DNA from: Polynucleobacter antarcticus
GTDB lineage: Bacteria > Pseudomonadota > Gammaproteobacteria > Burkholderiales > Burkholderiaceae
Assembly (NCBI RefSeq): GCF_013307245.1
Contig: NZ_CP028941.1
Coordinates: forward strand, 124,001-188,000
Length of the DNA: 64,000 bases
Direction: 5' to 3'
This document shows positions 1-9,089 of the stretch, in pieces. Made by a program: the position numbers and the translations under genes. The number at the start of each line of letters is the position of its first letter. Position 1 is the stretch's first letter. A model generated the notes under the pieces. It was not told the DNA's origin and made no database searches. It saw only the letters and a list, made by a program, of their open reading frames with translations.

Positions 1-149
1 CCCGGAATCCAGGTCGGCATCTGTACTATTTGTCCACCGCTCGAGGGGTTCTCAATTCGGAGCTTGATATGAAAGCGGTGGCCATGAAGATCAGCCGACC
101 AAATCGTATATTGAATTTCAGGTAAATCTGATAGTTGCATGGTGTGCAT
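1..149 (-). CDS. M61-family metallopeptidase (glycyl aminopeptidase-like), N-terminal fragment
   Basis: Only the first 49 or so codons lie in the window; the gene runs off the left edge. The visible protein has an N-terminal beta-strand region with YTIWSADLHGHRF followed by MPTWIPG, which resembles the start of M61 peptidases (catalytic HEXXH domain plus PDZ domain), normally around 600 residues. The catalytic part is not visible. Start is uncertain: ATG at 149 or ATG at 140, neither with a clear Shine-Dalgarno. It lies 6 to 15 nt after the dsbC stop on the same strand, so it is probably co-transcribed with ubiH and dsbC. Family assignment comes from recall of the N-terminal pattern and is moderately sure. 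Confidence 0.6.
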   Translation of the reverse strand, partial: MHTMQLSDLPEIQYTIWSADLHGHRFHIKLRIENPSSGGQIVQMPTWIP

Positions 150-155
150 AAAAAA

Positions 156-884
156 TTATTTCAGGCTACTAAACTTCTTTTCGATATCACTAATTTGTAC
201 AGCACCGGGGAAGCGGCTACCGTCTACAAAAACCAGGGTAGGCGTCCCTGTGATGCCGTAATTTTTAGCGACAGCCGTATTTTTGTCTAGTGGCGTAGCG
301 CAATCACCTTTTCCGGTGGGGGTAATGCCATTGATCATCCAATCAACATAGGCTTTTTGGGGGTCAGCGGCACACCAAATTTGTTTGGATTTTTGTGCTG
401 AATCTGCAGACAAAATAGGGATGAGGTAGGTGTAGATAGTCACATTGTCTAATTGCTGCAGAGATTTATCTAGTCTTTTGCAATAGCCGCAATTAGGATC
501 TGAGAAAATAGCGACCTGTCTACTGCCATTGCCACGTACCATTTTTATAGCATTTGCAGGCAGAAGGTCTGACCATTTGATGCGATTGAGATCGGCCTGT
601 CTTTGCTCAGTAATATTTTTACCGCTAGCGAGCTCAATGATTTCACCTTGAATGACGTATTTACTTGCAGCATCCGTATAAAAAACATCATTCCCAACCA
701 ATACTTCAAATATTCCAGGAATAGGTGAAGCAGAAACACTTTTAATTTTAGTGTTGGCGCCAATCTTTTTTTGTAGTTCAGTACGAATTTGTTGTTCTGA
801 TTGTGCATGGGCTGGCCCAGCAAGTAATGCAACGCTACATAAAAAAGCATATGACAGAGCAAGCTTACATAATTTATCCAACAT
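156..884 (-). CDS. dsbC: Thiol:disulfide interchange protein DsbC, periplasmic disulfide isomerase
   Basis: DsbC dimers reshuffle wrong disulfides in periplasmic proteins and are kept reduced by DsbD. The 242-residue product starts with a Sec signal peptide (positive MLDKLCK, hydrophobic core, probable cleavage after AHA near residue 27), then an N-terminal dimerisation domain, then a thioredoxin fold with the active site CGYC near residues 132-135 and a cis-proline TPT loop near residue 214. Start choice: AGGAG lies 6 nt before ATG 884 but directly against ATG 890, so 884 is preferred. The gene starts inside the last codons of the upstream ubiH-like gene, suggesting translational coupling. 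Length and motifs are normal for the family. Confidence 0.93.
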   Translation of the reverse strand: MLDKLCKLALSYAFLCSVALLAGPAHAQSEQQIRTELQKKIGANTKIKSVSASPIPGIFEVLVGNDVFYTDAASKYVIQGEIIELASGKNITEQRQADLNRIKWSDLLPANAIKMVRGNGSRQVAIFSDPNCGYCKRLDKSLQQLDNVTIYTYLIPILSADSAQKSKQIWCAADPQKAYVDWMINGITPTGKGDCATPLDKNTAVAKNYGITGTPTLVFVDGSRFPGAVQISDIEKKFSSLK

Positions 885-2148
885 CAACATCTCCTAGTGC
901 ACGCTCGATGAGGCGCTGTTTAATAAATTGACTACGGTTAACCATACCTAAGCCCCAATTACGTAATTGTCGTTCGGTACCACTACTGGCCGAGAATAGT
1001 TTTTTGAGTTTATCGGTTACCCACAAGATGGCAGCAGTATCACCTTGACGTTCACGCTCATAGCGACGCAAGAGCACTTGATCATTGAGTAATCTAAAGG
1101 ATTCGCGCTTACCTAAAATATGCAGCAGGGTTGCGACATCTCTCAAGCCTAAATTGAGACCTTGTCCGGCAAGGGGGTGTATGACATGCGCAGCATCACC
1201 AACCAGTACGACTTTAGGCTGATCTATTGGACCTATAAAGCGGCTTGCGCGCATTTTTCGTAATGGGAATGTTGCAGGAGAAGAGTTAAGGGTCAGTGTT
1301 CCCAATGTTTTGATGATCGCGCCATCAGCGATAGATGAAAACTCTTGAGACCATGCATTGGCATCATGCTGCAAAAGCACGCTTGCTTTTTCTGGAGAAG
1401 TTGACCACACCATAGACACTTGTTTGTTTGGTAAAGGTAGCATGGCGATAATGTCGCCGCCTGGTAAAAACCACTGATAGGCTGTTTCTAAATGGGCGTG
1501 TGTACAGGTCCAATTTGCTACCACAGCGTTTTGCGAATAACTTTCTTCGCTTGCCACAATCCCGACGGCATTCCGAATGGGTGAGTGAGCCCCATCTGCT
1601 GCGATCACTAGCTTGGCATGTAGCGCAGATCCATGTGTGAGATGCAGTGTTGCTCCATCCGTATCCACCACAATATCTTTCACGGCATCATGAATACGCT
1701 CTAACTTATTTTGAAAGCGGGCAGCTTGATCAAGCATATGCTCAATTAAATTGGATTCACCGATCCATGCTAATTGCGGTACACCTGCCTCAAACGCAGA
1801 AAGATGCAGTTGGTCTAATTCTTCTCCACGATCACCAAAAATACGCATATCGCGTACAGCTTGTAGGCGACCATAATCTAGGGCATCCCATATTTGTAAA
1901 CGTGACAATAATTTTTGCGTGCCAGGAGAAAAGGCATAAATACGTTGCCCCCATTGCACTCCCTCTGGGGTAGGGACTGCTTGCGCTAAGTCAGGGGCGA
2001 TTTGAATGGTTTGCAGGCCTAGCTGTGCTAGCCCAAGCGCGCAGGCTTTCCCGACAACTCCCCCTCCCACTACTGCTACATCTACAGAGCGGATTTGGGC
2101 ATTATTTTTGGGTAATTTACCGAGGGTATTTTGACGAACTTCAGACAT
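874..2148 (-). CDS. UbiH/UbiF/VisC/COQ6-family FAD-dependent hydroxylase
   Basis: This is a flavoprotein monooxygenase of the ubiquinone hydroxylase family, which adds hydroxyl groups to the benzoquinone ring. The 424-residue protein shows the Rossmann FAD motif VAVVGGGVVG near residues 24-33, an ADGAHSPIR segment near 184, and the second FAD/ribose motif GDAAHVIHPLAGQGLNLGL near 317-335. All are diagnostic of the UbiH/COQ6 group, but the hydroxylation position (UbiH, UbiI or UbiF type) cannot be read from sequence alone. It is divergent from ychF with 40 nt between starts and overlaps dsbC at its end. The coq7 gene at 17256 supplies the C6 hydroxylation, so this one more likely acts at C1 or C5. 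Confidence 0.88.
   Translation of the reverse strand: MSEVRQNTLGKLPKNNAQIRSVDVAVVGGGVVGKACALGLAQLGLQTIQIAPDLAQAVPTPEGVQWGQRIYAFSPGTQKLLSRLQIWDALDYGRLQAVRDMRIFGDRGEELDQLHLSAFEAGVPQLAWIGESNLIEHMLDQAARFQNKLERIHDAVKDIVVDTDGATLHLTHGSALHAKLVIAADGAHSPIRNAVGIVASEESYSQNAVVANWTCTHAHLETAYQWFLPGGDIIAMLPLPNKQVSMVWSTSPEKASVLLQHDANAWSQEFSSIADGAIIKTLGTLTLNSSPATFPLRKMRASRFIGPIDQPKVVLVGDAAHVIHPLAGQGLNLGLRDVATLLHILGKRESFRLLNDQVLLRRYERERQGDTAAILWVTDKLKKLFSASSGTERQLRNWGLGMVNRSQFIKQRLIERALGDVDVG
891..895 (-). promoter_or_regulatory. Shine-Dalgarno deciding the dsbC start
   Basis: Read on the minus strand this is AGGAG. It sits with zero spacing before ATG 890 and with 6 nt before ATG 884, so it supports initiation at 884. 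It lies inside the last codons of the ubiH-like gene. Confidence 0.6.
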
Positions 2149-2151
2149 ATC

Positions 2152-2182
2152 TTGATGATATCGAAACTAGCCCCTTTACAAT
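2152..2182 (+). promoter_or_regulatory. Possible ychF promoter giving a near-leaderless transcript
   Basis: A -10-like TACAAT lies at 2177-2182 and a weak -35-like TTGATG at 2152-2157, with a long 19-nt spacer. The predicted transcription start, about 7 nt after the -10, falls at or next to the ychF ATG at 2189. No Shine-Dalgarno is visible before that ATG. Confidence 0.35.
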
Positions 2183-2188
2183 GGTGCC

Positions 2189-3283
2189 ATGTCTTTAAAA
2201 TGTGGCATCGTCGGCCTGCCTAACGTCGGCAAATCTACCCTCTTTAACGCGCTTACCAAGGCTGGGATCGCAGCGGAAAACTATCCTTTCTGCACGATCG
2301 AGCCCAATGTAGGTGTGGTTGAGGTTCCTGACCCCCGTCTGGCCGCTTTGGCCGAGATAGTCAAGCCAGAGCGCATATTGCCAGCTGCTGTCGAGTTTGT
2401 GGATATTGCCGGCTTAGTTGCTGGGGCTTCCAAAGGGGAGGGTCTAGGCAATCAATTTTTGGCCACCATTCGTGAAACAGATGCCATTACGCACGTCGTA
2501 CGTTGCTTTGATGACGCGAACATCATTCACGTCGCTGGGAAAATCGATCCTATCGCGGATATTGGGGTGATCGATACAGAATTAGCCCTCTCAGACCTCG
2601 CCACTGTTGAAAAAACACTCAATCGCTCTAGTAAGGCTGCCAAATCTGGAAATGATAAAGAAGCTGCTGCTTTGGTGGCGGTACTCACCAAGGTTCAGGC
2701 TCACCTAGATCAGGCGCAACCGGTTCGTAGCATGAAGTTGACCGAAGACGAAATCCTCCTCTTAAAGCCCTTGTGCTTAATTACAGCTAAACCTGCGATG
2801 TACGTCGCCAACGTCAAGGAAGATGGGTTTACTGATAACCCCCACTTAGAGGCCGTGAAGCAGCATGCCGCCAAGGAAGGTGCTCCAGTCGTCGCCGTAT
2901 GCGCAGCCATTGAGGCCGAGATTGCGGACTTGGATGATGCGGATAAGGTAGAGTTTTTAGCAGATCTTGGTATGGCAGAGCCCGGCTTAGATCGGGTAAT
3001 TCGTGCGGGATATGATCTTCTGGGCTTGCAAACCTACTTTACTGCAGGCGTGAAAGAAGTACGTGCATGGACTATCCATAAGGGCGACACAGCTCCTCAG
3101 GCAGCCGGGGCAATTCATACGGATTTTGAGCGGGGCTTTATTCGTGCGCAAACTATTGCTTATGAAGACTTCATCCAATTTAAAGGTGAATCGGGTGCTA
3201 AAGAGGCGGGGAAGATGCGCGCAGAAGGTAAGGAGTATGTCGTCAAAGACGGCGATGTCCTCAATTTCCTCTTTAACGTTTAG
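2189..3283 (+). CDS. ychF: Redox-regulated ATPase YchF (Obg-like ATPase)
   Basis: YchF is a universally conserved P-loop ATPase of the Obg family that associates with ribosomes and influences translation and stress responses. The 364-residue protein carries the G1 motif GLPNVGKST at residues 8-16, a G3 segment DIAGLV near 73, an ANVKE segment in place of the usual NKxD guanine-specificity motif near 208 (typical of ATP-preferring YchF), and a C-terminal TGS domain ending with [13 protein letters not shown]. Length is standard. It is transcribed alone: divergent from the ubiH-like gene and followed by a strong hairpin terminator at 3311-3341. Confidence 0.96.
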   Translation: MSLKCGIVGLPNVGKSTLFNALTKAGIAAENYPFCTIEPNVGVVEVPDPRLAALAEIVKPERILPAAVEFVDIAGLVAGASKGEGLGNQFLATIRETDAITHVVRCFDDANIIHVAGKIDPIADIGVIDTELALSDLATVEKTLNRSSKAAKSGNDKEAAALVAVLTKVQAHLDQAQPVRSMKLTEDEILLLKPLCLITAKPAMYVANVKEDGFTDNPHLEAVKQHAAKEGAPVVAVCAAIEAEIADLDDADKVEFLADLGMAEPGLDRVIRAGYDLLGLQTYFTAGVKEVRAWTIHKGDTAPQAAGAIHTDFERGFIRAQTIAYEDFIQFKGESGAKEAGKMRAEGKEYVVKDGDVLNFLFNV

Positions 3284-3310
3284 AAATTCTTATTGCTAAG
3301 CTCCTAAAGT

Positions 3311-3341
3311 AAAAAAGTCCTTATAGGTTAAGGACTTTTTT
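3311..3341 (+). terminator. Rho-independent terminator after ychF, probably bidirectional
   Basis: A perfect 13-bp stem (arms 3311-3323 and 3329-3341) encloses a 5-nt loop. The arms end in A6 and T6 runs, so the hairpin has a U tract in either direction and can also serve the minus-strand regulator gene that ends at 3361. Confidence 0.88.
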
Positions 3342-3403
3342 AAAATCAGAATGATCGTATTTAGCTTAATTTGACAGCTTTATCAAGGCATTTAGAGATC
3401 TCA

Positions 3404-3709
3404 TCATAGCGTTTTAAAGCCATTTTGCTGGGCACTACTTCTTTTTTGTCGACCATCTTCATTGGCAACCATTTTGATGTAACCCATGGCACTCAGATTC
3501 TTCAGGCGTCCATGCAGGGTTGCCTGAGAACCGAGTTCAGACAAGGCAATGAGATCACCAACCAACATGGACTTCTTCGCATGAAAGCTCAAAACAATTT
3601 TGTCTAGAAGATCTTCTTCAATACAGTCTAACTTTTTCCCTGGATTAATGCGGTCAAGTACATCAAGGAGGTTTAAAAAGCGCAGATAAGAGGACTTTGG
3701 ACTGTTCAT
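3404..3709 (-). CDS. Small winged-helix (MarR-like) DNA-binding protein, apparently frameshifted near the C-terminus
   Basis: From ATG 3709 the frame reads MNSPKSSYLRFLNLLDVLDR, then a helix-turn-helix core (VGDLIALSELGSQATLHGRL near residues 50-69) and a beta-wing ending VANEDGRQK near 89. This is the layout of a small winged-helix regulator of about 115 residues. After DGRQ the frame enters an A6 run (T6 at 3442-3447 on the plus strand) and ends early at 3404 with an unconvincing tail. Skipping one A restores a frame continuing EVVPSKMALKRYDEISKCLD to a stop at 3361, which fits a wing plus C-terminal helix. Either a real frameshift or a homopolymer miscall. A longer start at 3883 would overlap the divergent gene and is not favoured. 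Target genes are unknown. Confidence 0.6.
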   Translation of the reverse strand: MNSPKSSYLRFLNLLDVLDRINPGKKLDCIEEDLLDKIVLSFHAKKSMLVGDLIALSELGSQATLHGRLKNLSAMGYIKMVANEDGRQKRSSAQQNGFKTL

Positions 3710-3742
3710 ATTGAAACTATATGTGTAGTTCTTGAATAAAAA

Positions 3743-3758
3743 ATTGATCGTGGTCAAT
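3743..3758. promoter_or_regulatory. Small inverted repeat upstream of the winged-helix gene
   Basis: ATTGA and TCAAT arms are separated by 6 nt, between the divergent starts at 3709 and 3840. The position would suit an autoregulatory operator of the winged-helix protein. The arms are only 5 bp, so this is weak. Confidence 0.2.
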
Positions 3759-3839
3759 AGCTGTAGAGCTAATAGTAAGTGTATTCCCTTATAGGGTGTT
3801 TTGCTAATTAGAAATCCCTTTTTTTGAAGCAAACTAGTA

Positions 3840-4394
3840 ATGATGAGTAAATTATCTTCCGAATGGTTGTTGGGTATCAGCATTAGTCTTATTGCCTACT
3901 ACGCCTTGTTCTATGCCAATGATTGGCTTACAAGTTATCTAAGCTATGGGCTTGGGGTTAATTGGATTTATCTACCGGCAGGACTGAGGCTATTTCTTAT
4001 TTTGATATTTGGATTACCTGGAGCGTTGGGTATTGCTCTTAGCTCATTCCTCATTAGTTATTACGGCGACTTTGCTACCAATATCACCACTTGTATTGGG
4101 ATTGGTTTGATTTCAGGCTTTGCACCCTACATTGCGCGGCTTTTCGTATTGCGCCAAATCAGCATTGCACCTGACTTAAGTGATTTAAATTTACCGAAGT
4201 TACTTAGCTGTATTTTAATCTATGCCGTCTTAAGTGCTGGCTTACATCAGTGGTGGTATCTTGTACGGGGATTGGATGAGACCGGTAGCTTCAATCACTT
4301 CATAGTGATGTTCTTAGGCGATGTATTAGGCTCTTTACTGCTTATCGCTCTGGTGAAGTACAGCTTGGACTTGCTCAGAGCTTATAGGACCTAA
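3840..4394 (+). CDS. Multi-pass inner-membrane protein, MASE1-like
   Basis: The 184-residue protein is almost entirely hydrophobic with about five predicted membrane spans, beginning with [17 protein letters not shown]. The segment [20 protein letters not shown] resembles the WPPAG-type signature of MASE1 sensory membrane domains, but no output domain (GGDEF, kinase) follows, so it would be a stand-alone MASE1-like module of unknown function. It starts at ATG 3840 or 3843 with no clear Shine-Dalgarno, is divergent from the winged-helix gene, and its end overlaps the convergent trpC by 4 nt. A link with the neighbouring regulator is possible but not shown. Confidence 0.6.
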   Translation: MMSKLSSEWLLGISISLIAYYALFYANDWLTSYLSYGLGVNWIYLPAGLRLFLILIFGLPGALGIALSSFLISYYGDFATNITTCIGIGLISGFAPYIARLFVLRQISIAPDLSDLNLPKLLSCILIYAVLSAGLHQWWYLVRGLDETGSFNHFIVMFLGDVLGSLLLIALVKYSLDLLRAYRT

Positions 4395-5194
4395 AGAAAT
4401 AACTCCCTTAGAGCGACGCCGGGATCGGGCGCGCGCATAAATGCCTCGCCCACTAAAAATGCATCAATGTGATGATCACGCATCAGCTGGACATCTGCGC
4501 GCGTCATAATCCCGGATTCAGTCACTAAGGTTTTTTCTGGTGGAGCCATCGACAATAACGAGAGCGTTGTTTGAAGCGTGACTTCAAATGTTTTGAGATT
4601 GCGATTATTAATTCCGAGTAAGGATGTTTTCAGCTCTAGAGCCTCTTCAAGCTCAGGTGCGTTATGCACCTCTACGAGCACATCTAAACCCAGTTCCTGT
4701 GCGCAGGCTTCTAGTTCTTTCATTTGATTGAGCTCTAGGCAAGCCACAATTAATAAAATAGCATCTGCACCAATCGCTCTGGCCTCATAAATTTGATAGG
4801 GGTCAATTGTGAAATCTTTACGCAACACCGGAATATGGCATGCTGCTCTAGCAGTTTTCAAATACGCATTAGCCCCTTGGAAATAATCCCGATCTGTCAA
4901 CACGGATAAACAGGCGGCGCCATTTTTTTCATAGGACTGAGCGATTTCAGCGGGCAGAAAGTGTTCACGCAAGATTCCTTTGCTAGGACTTGCTTTTTTA
5001 ATTTCAGTAATAACACCCGCTTTGCCCAATTGAATCTTGTGATTCACTGCATTTATAAAGCCACGCGGCTTCAGTAGAGAATCACGATTGTTCTCTTCCG
5101 CAAGCTCGCGCTGATTCCCAAGCGAAATTTTTTGAGAATCAGCAGCAATCTCTAATTTTTTGGTCGCTATGATTTTATCGAGGATATCGCTCAT
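4391..5194 (-). CDS. trpC: Indole-3-glycerol-phosphate synthase
   Basis: TrpC closes the indole ring by decarboxylating CdRP, the fourth step of tryptophan synthesis. The 267-residue TIM-barrel protein shows the signature [10 protein letters not shown] near residues 62-71, including the catalytic lysine, then VLRKDF near 122, [13 protein letters not shown] near 172, [10 protein letters not shown] near 194 and the phosphate-binding VTESGI near 223. It is monofunctional (no PRAI domain). It is the last gene of the rpe-trpE-trpG-trpD-trpC run, 8 nt after trpD, and its end overlaps the membrane-protein gene by 4 nt. Confidence 0.96.
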   Translation of the reverse strand: MSDILDKIIATKKLEIAADSQKISLGNQRELAEENNRDSLLKPRGFINAVNHKIQLGKAGVITEIKKASPSKGILREHFLPAEIAQSYEKNGAACLSVLTDRDYFQGANAYLKTARAACHIPVLRKDFTIDPYQIYEARAIGADAILLIVACLELNQMKELEACAQELGLDVLVEVHNAPELEEALELKTSLLGINNRNLKTFEVTLQTTLSLLSMAPPEKTLVTESGIMTRADVQLMRDHHIDAFLVGEAFMRAPDPGVALRELFL

Positions 5195-5202
5195 GAAGAT
5201 CT

Positions 5203-6228
5203 TTAATGACTTTGAGTGGCTAAAACAAATTGATCAAGCTTTTGGCGAGCAGCGCCCGATGCAATGACCGCTTGTGCCATTTGAATGCCGCTCGCAATAC
5301 TCGGCGCTACATTGGCTACATAGAGCACAGCACCAGCATTTAAGCTGACGATATCGCTAGCAGGGCCCGGTGTTTTATTGAGCACATCTAAAACAATGGC
5401 TTTAGATTCTTCTGCGTTGGCTACTTTAAAGCTATGTGAAGGCGCAATATTTAATCCAAAATCCTGAGGATGAATTTCATATTCGCATACGACACCATCT
5501 TTAAGTTCACCCACTAAGGTAGGTCCTTCAAGCGAAATCTCATCTAAACCATCGCGACCATATACGACTAAGGCGTGATCCATTCCCATCGCCTGTAATA
5601 CACGTGCTTGTATGCCTACTAAATCTGCATGGAACACCCCCATCAAAATCCGTTTAGCATCTGCTGGATTTGTCAAAGGCCCTAAGATATTAAAAATTGT
5701 GCGCACACCCAAATCTTTACGAATGGGCACCACATTTTTCATTGCAGGATGATGGTTGGGCGCAAACATAAATCCTGCGCCAACGCTAGCAATGCAATGT
5801 GCAACTTGCTCTGAGGAGAGTGTCAGCTTCACTCCTAGTGACTCCAAGATATCTGCACTACCCGATTTGCTGCTTACACTGCGATTACCATGCTTCGCAA
5901 TTTTTGCGCCTGCAGCAGCAGCAACAAACATCGCCGCAGTAGAAATATTAAAGGTATGTGCTCCATCACCGCCAGTGCCTACAACATCCACCAAGTTCGT
6001 TCTGTTTTCTACATACACTGGCGTCGCAAACTCGCGCATCACTTGGGCAGCTGCAGCAATTTCACCTACGGTTTCTTTCTTAGTACGTAGAGCGACTAAC
6101 AACCCCGCTACTAGAGTAGGCGGCATTTCACCACTCATGATGAGACGCATCATTGCAGACATTTCATCATGAGATAGCTCATGATGCTCAATGCATTTTT
6201 GGAGGGCTTGCTGAGGAGTGATTGACAT
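5203..6228 (-). CDS. trpD: Anthranilate phosphoribosyltransferase
   Basis: TrpD transfers phosphoribose from PRPP to anthranilate. In the 341-residue protein the PRPP-binding glycine-rich loop [14 protein letters not shown] lies near residues 85-98, followed by [20 protein letters not shown] near 112-131 that binds substrate and magnesium, and [20 protein letters not shown] near 170. These are hallmark motifs and the length is normal. It stands alone, not fused to TrpG. It lies 31 nt after trpG and 8 nt before trpC. Confidence 0.96.
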   Translation of the reverse strand: MSITPQQALQKCIEHHELSHDEMSAMMRLIMSGEMPPTLVAGLLVALRTKKETVGEIAAAAQVMREFATPVYVENRTNLVDVVGTGGDGAHTFNISTAAMFVAAAAGAKIAKHGNRSVSSKSGSADILESLGVKLTLSSEQVAHCIASVGAGFMFAPNHHPAMKNVVPIRKDLGVRTIFNILGPLTNPADAKRILMGVFHADLVGIQARVLQAMGMDHALVVYGRDGLDEISLEGPTLVGELKDGVVCEYEIHPQDFGLNIAPSHSFKVANAEESKAIVLDVLNKTPGPASDIVSLNAGAVLYVANVAPSIASGIQMAQAVIASGAARQKLDQFVLATQSH

Positions 6229-6259
6229 AGTACTTGGTAGATTGCTTATGCTTATTTTA

Positions 6260-6826
6260 TTACTTGGCTTGAAGAAAATTCTTCAGTAGAGCATGGCCAT
6301 GCTCAGAAAGAATAGATTCAGGATGGAACTGCACGCCCTCGACTGCCAATTCACGATGGCGCACACCCATGATCTCACCATCCGATGAGGTGGCGGTAAT
6401 CTCCAGCGCTCCCGGAAAAGTACTTTTCTCAATGGCTAAAGAATGGTATCGGGTCACTTTGAATGGGTTTGGCAAGTCTTTAAAAACGCCCACACCCGTA
6501 TGGTGAATATTATCGGTTTTACCGTGCATGACTTTTTGAGCGCGCACAATCTTGCCGCCAAACGCCTCGCCGATTGCTTGGTGTCCTAGGCAGACCCCTA
6601 ATATAGGAATATGTCCTGCATAACGCTGAATTGTTGCTACTGAGATACCTGCCTCAGCGGGGCTGCAGGGCCCAGGAGAAATGCAAATACGCGCGGGCTT
6701 GAGTACCCCTATTTCGTCAACCGTGATTTCATCATTCCGAAACACTTTGACTTCTTCACCCAGCTCGGCAAAGTATTGCACCAGGTTATAGGTAAATGAA
6801 TCGTAGTTATCAATCATGAGGAGCAT
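6260..6826 (-). CDS. trpG: Anthranilate synthase component II (glutamine amidotransferase)
   Basis: TrpG hydrolyses glutamine and channels ammonia to TrpE. The 188-residue class I amidotransferase begins [19 protein letters not shown], has the oxyanion ISPGPCSP near residue 51, the nucleophile loop [15 protein letters not shown] near 77-91 and the catalytic His-Glu pair in FHPES near 169. Start choice: AAGGAGG lies 5 nt upstream of ATG 6826, favouring this over the TTG three bases earlier. The start lies inside the trpE 3' end, overlapping by 17 nt, consistent with coupled synthesis of the two subunits. It may also serve PabB, as in many bacteria with one such subunit. Confidence 0.95.
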   Translation of the reverse strand: MLLMIDNYDSFTYNLVQYFAELGEEVKVFRNDEITVDEIGVLKPARICISPGPCSPAEAGISVATIQRYAGHIPILGVCLGHQAIGEAFGGKIVRAQKVMHGKTDNIHHTGVGVFKDLPNPFKVTRYHSLAIEKSTFPGALEITATSSDGEIMGVRHRELAVEGVQFHPESILSEHGHALLKNFLQAK

Positions 6827-8315
6827 CAAGTCCTCCTTGTACTAAGTCAGCGGCCATGAGTACGGCACGAGCCTTGGCTTCAGTCTCTTTCCATTCAGCA
6901 GTTGGATCGGAGTCAGCCACAACTCCCGCACCGGCTTGAGAATGTAAAACACCATCCTTAATGACCCCAGTACGAATGGCAATTGCGACATCCATATCAC
7001 CGGAGAAGGAAAGATAACCGACAGCACCACCATATACACCGCGCTTCACAATTTCCATCTCATCAATGATTTCCATTGCCCGAATTTTCGGAGCACCAGA
7101 TAAAGTGCCAGCAGGGAAGGTTGCTCGTAAGACATCCATATTGCTCATATTGTCCAGCAATTTTCCCTCTACTGAACTGACGATATGCTGAACATGGGAA
7201 TATTTTTCAATCGACATAGAGTCGGTGAGCTTGACTGAACCTATTTTAGCAATACGACCTACATCATTGCGAGCCAAATCAATCAACATCACATGTTCTG
7301 CAATTTCTTTTGGGTCAGCTAATAGTTCTTGAGCGAGGCGCTCATCTTCTTCAGGGTTTGCACCACGAGGACGGGTACCAGCGAGTGGACGAATGGTCAC
7401 GATCTTCTCGCCTGCACGATTTTCTTGACGTACTAAAATTTCTGGTGAAGAACCCACAATCTGCATCTCACCAAAATCATAGAAGTACATATACGGTGAT
7501 GGGTTTAAAGAGCGTAATGCACGATAGAGCGCCAAAGGCGAATCCGTAAACGGTTTACTAATTCGTTGGCCGATTACTACTTGCATACAGTCGCCTGCCA
7601 AAATATATTCTTTAGTTTTACAGACGGCGGTCTCAAAATCTGCGGCTGTGAATTTACGGATTAATTCTGTTTTAGTGTTTGGTAATGAGGCAGGTATATT
7701 TACTGGTTTACTTAAGCAGGCTAGTAACTCTTCTAATCTACCCTGACTCTTTTCAAAACTATCAGCCACACTAGGATCAGCGTAGACTATAAAATAAATC
7801 CGATCGGCGAGGTTATCAAAGACCGCTAACTCTTCAGTCAACATAAGCTGAATATCAGGTACACCCAATTCATCTATCAGTTCATGCTTGGCTAAGCGAG
7901 ATTCGATATAGCGCACAGTGTCATAACCAAAATAACCAGCAAGACCGCCACAAAAGCGCGGTAGCCCAGGCTGTACTGCCACTTTAAAGCGCTTGAAATA
8001 CGTATCCACAAAATCAAGCGGATTATCGTGATTTGTTTCTATGACTTCACCATTGAGTAGCACTTCAGTGACGGGTGCGTGCGGAGTACCCACAGTTCTT
8101 AATACTGTTTTCGCAGGTAGACCGATAAAAGAGAACCGGCCAAACTGTTCGCCTCCAACTACTGACTCTAGAAGATAGGTGTTCTTTTGTCCAAGCGCTT
8201 GCGTTAGTTTGATATACAGCGAAAGCGGAGTTTCTAAGTCAGCTAATACTTCTTTGACCAGCGGAACACGATTGAACCCCTGCTTTCCTAGGGCCAGGAA
8301 TTCTTCGTGCTGCAT
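6810..8315 (-). CDS. trpE: Anthranilate synthase component I
   Basis: TrpE converts chorismate to anthranilate with ammonia from TrpG. The 501-residue protein has an N-terminal regulatory region containing [18 protein letters not shown] near residue 50 (the LLES segment takes part in tryptophan feedback inhibition in known TrpE proteins) and the chorismate-binding C-terminal domain with [14 protein letters not shown] near 266, [12 protein letters not shown] near 308, [12 protein letters not shown] near 345 and [19 protein letters not shown] near 399. Its ATG overlaps the rpe stop as TAATG, and its end overlaps trpG. No trp leader peptide or attenuator space exists before it, so regulation would be from the rpe promoter plus feedback. 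Confidence 0.96.
   Translation of the reverse strand: MQHEEFLALGKQGFNRVPLVKEVLADLETPLSLYIKLTQALGQKNTYLLESVVGGEQFGRFSFIGLPAKTVLRTVGTPHAPVTEVLLNGEVIETNHDNPLDFVDTYFKRFKVAVQPGLPRFCGGLAGYFGYDTVRYIESRLAKHELIDELGVPDIQLMLTEELAVFDNLADRIYFIVYADPSVADSFEKSQGRLEELLACLSKPVNIPASLPNTKTELIRKFTAADFETAVCKTKEYILAGDCMQVVIGQRISKPFTDSPLALYRALRSLNPSPYMYFYDFGEMQIVGSSPEILVRQENRAGEKIVTIRPLAGTRPRGANPEEDERLAQELLADPKEIAEHVMLIDLARNDVGRIAKIGSVKLTDSMSIEKYSHVQHIVSSVEGKLLDNMSNMDVLRATFPAGTLSGAPKIRAMEIIDEMEIVKRGVYGGAVGYLSFSGDMDVAIAIRTGVIKDGVLHSQAGAGVVADSDPTAEWKETEAKARAVLMAADLVQGGLDAPHD
6832..6838 (-). promoter_or_regulatory. Strong Shine-Dalgarno of trpG inside trpE
   Basis: Read on the minus strand this is AAGGAGG, 5 nt before ATG 6826 and embedded in the last codons of trpE. 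It fixes the trpG start and suggests efficient re-initiation after trpE. Confidence 0.65.
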
Positions 8316-9040
8316 TACGCTTTCCCTATGCCCGCGAGTTCAGTTCGCATTGCATGAATGACGGCAGCATAATCTGCTTGTCCAAAAATAGCTGAGCCTG
8401 CAACAAAGGTATCGGCTCCAGCCTGAGCAATCTGTGCGATGTTATCCACTTTGATGCCACCATCTACTTCAAGACGAATGTGGCGGCCAGTCTCCGCTTG
8501 ATAGCGGTCTAAACGCGCGCGTACCTGGGTAATCTTATTGAGCGTGCTGGGAATAAATGATTGCCCACCAAAACCTGGATTGACAGACATAAGCAACACT
8601 AAATCGAGTAACTCTAAGGTGTGCTCTAAGTGATCAAGCGGCGTAGCGGGATTAAATACTAATCCTGCTTGACAGCCTTGATCCCGAATTAAATTTAAAG
8701 TGCGATTGACATGTGGGCTTGCTTCCGGATGAAAGCTAATCAGGTTTGCCCCCGCTTTAGCAAAATCGGGCACTAAACGATCTACAGGCTCAACCATTAA
8801 ATGCACATCAATCATGGCGGGTTTGCCATTTTTGAGGGCATGTGGCCGTATCGCCTCGCAAACTAGTGGCCCAATCGTGAGGTTGGGAACATAGTGGTTA
8901 TCCATCACATCAAAATGAATCCAGTCTGCGCCGGCTACGAGAACCTCTTGAACTTCTTTGCCAAGGCAGGCAAAGTCAGCCGACAAAATGGAGGGCGCAA
9001 TAACAAACGGGCTATTTGAAGGTGATTTCTGGATATCCAT
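8315..9040 (-). CDS. rpe: Ribulose-phosphate 3-epimerase
   Basis: Rpe interconverts ribulose-5-phosphate and xylulose-5-phosphate in the pentose phosphate pathway. The 241-residue TIM-barrel protein shows [11 protein letters not shown] near residue 19, [17 protein letters not shown] near 42, DVHLMVEP near 79, [11 protein letters not shown] near 152 and EVDGGIK near 191, carrying the two catalytic aspartates and metal-binding histidines. It heads the trp run, sharing TAATG with trpE. In many Burkholderiales a phosphoglycolate phosphatase gene (gph) lies between rpe and trpE; it is absent here. It is divergent from apaG across 49 nt. Confidence 0.96.
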   Translation of the reverse strand: MDIQKSPSNSPFVIAPSILSADFACLGKEVQEVLVAGADWIHFDVMDNHYVPNLTIGPLVCEAIRPHALKNGKPAMIDVHLMVEPVDRLVPDFAKAGANLISFHPEASPHVNRTLNLIRDQGCQAGLVFNPATPLDHLEHTLELLDLVLLMSVNPGFGGQSFIPSTLNKITQVRARLDRYQAETGRHIRLEVDGGIKVDNIAQIAQAGADTFVAGSAIFGQADYAAVIHAMRTELAGIGKA

Positions 9041-9089
9041 CCCTAGATTCTAGCTTGCAGTTGACTCCAAGATAGCGCAAAATTCGTGC

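Noticed and set aside
545..862. ORF of about 105 codons on the dsbC strand in another frame
   Set aside because: It lies wholly within dsbC, shows no domain and no start signal; the dsbC frame has a signal peptide and CGYC.
3710..3883. N-terminal extension of the winged-helix gene to 3883
   Set aside because: The extra residues do not resemble the family, would overlap the divergent membrane-protein gene, and MNSPKSS at 3709 is a natural start.
9041..9089. Tryptophan leader peptide or attenuator ahead of the rpe-trp run
   Set aside because: Only 49 nt separate rpe from apaG, with no Trp-rich short ORF and no alternative hairpins.
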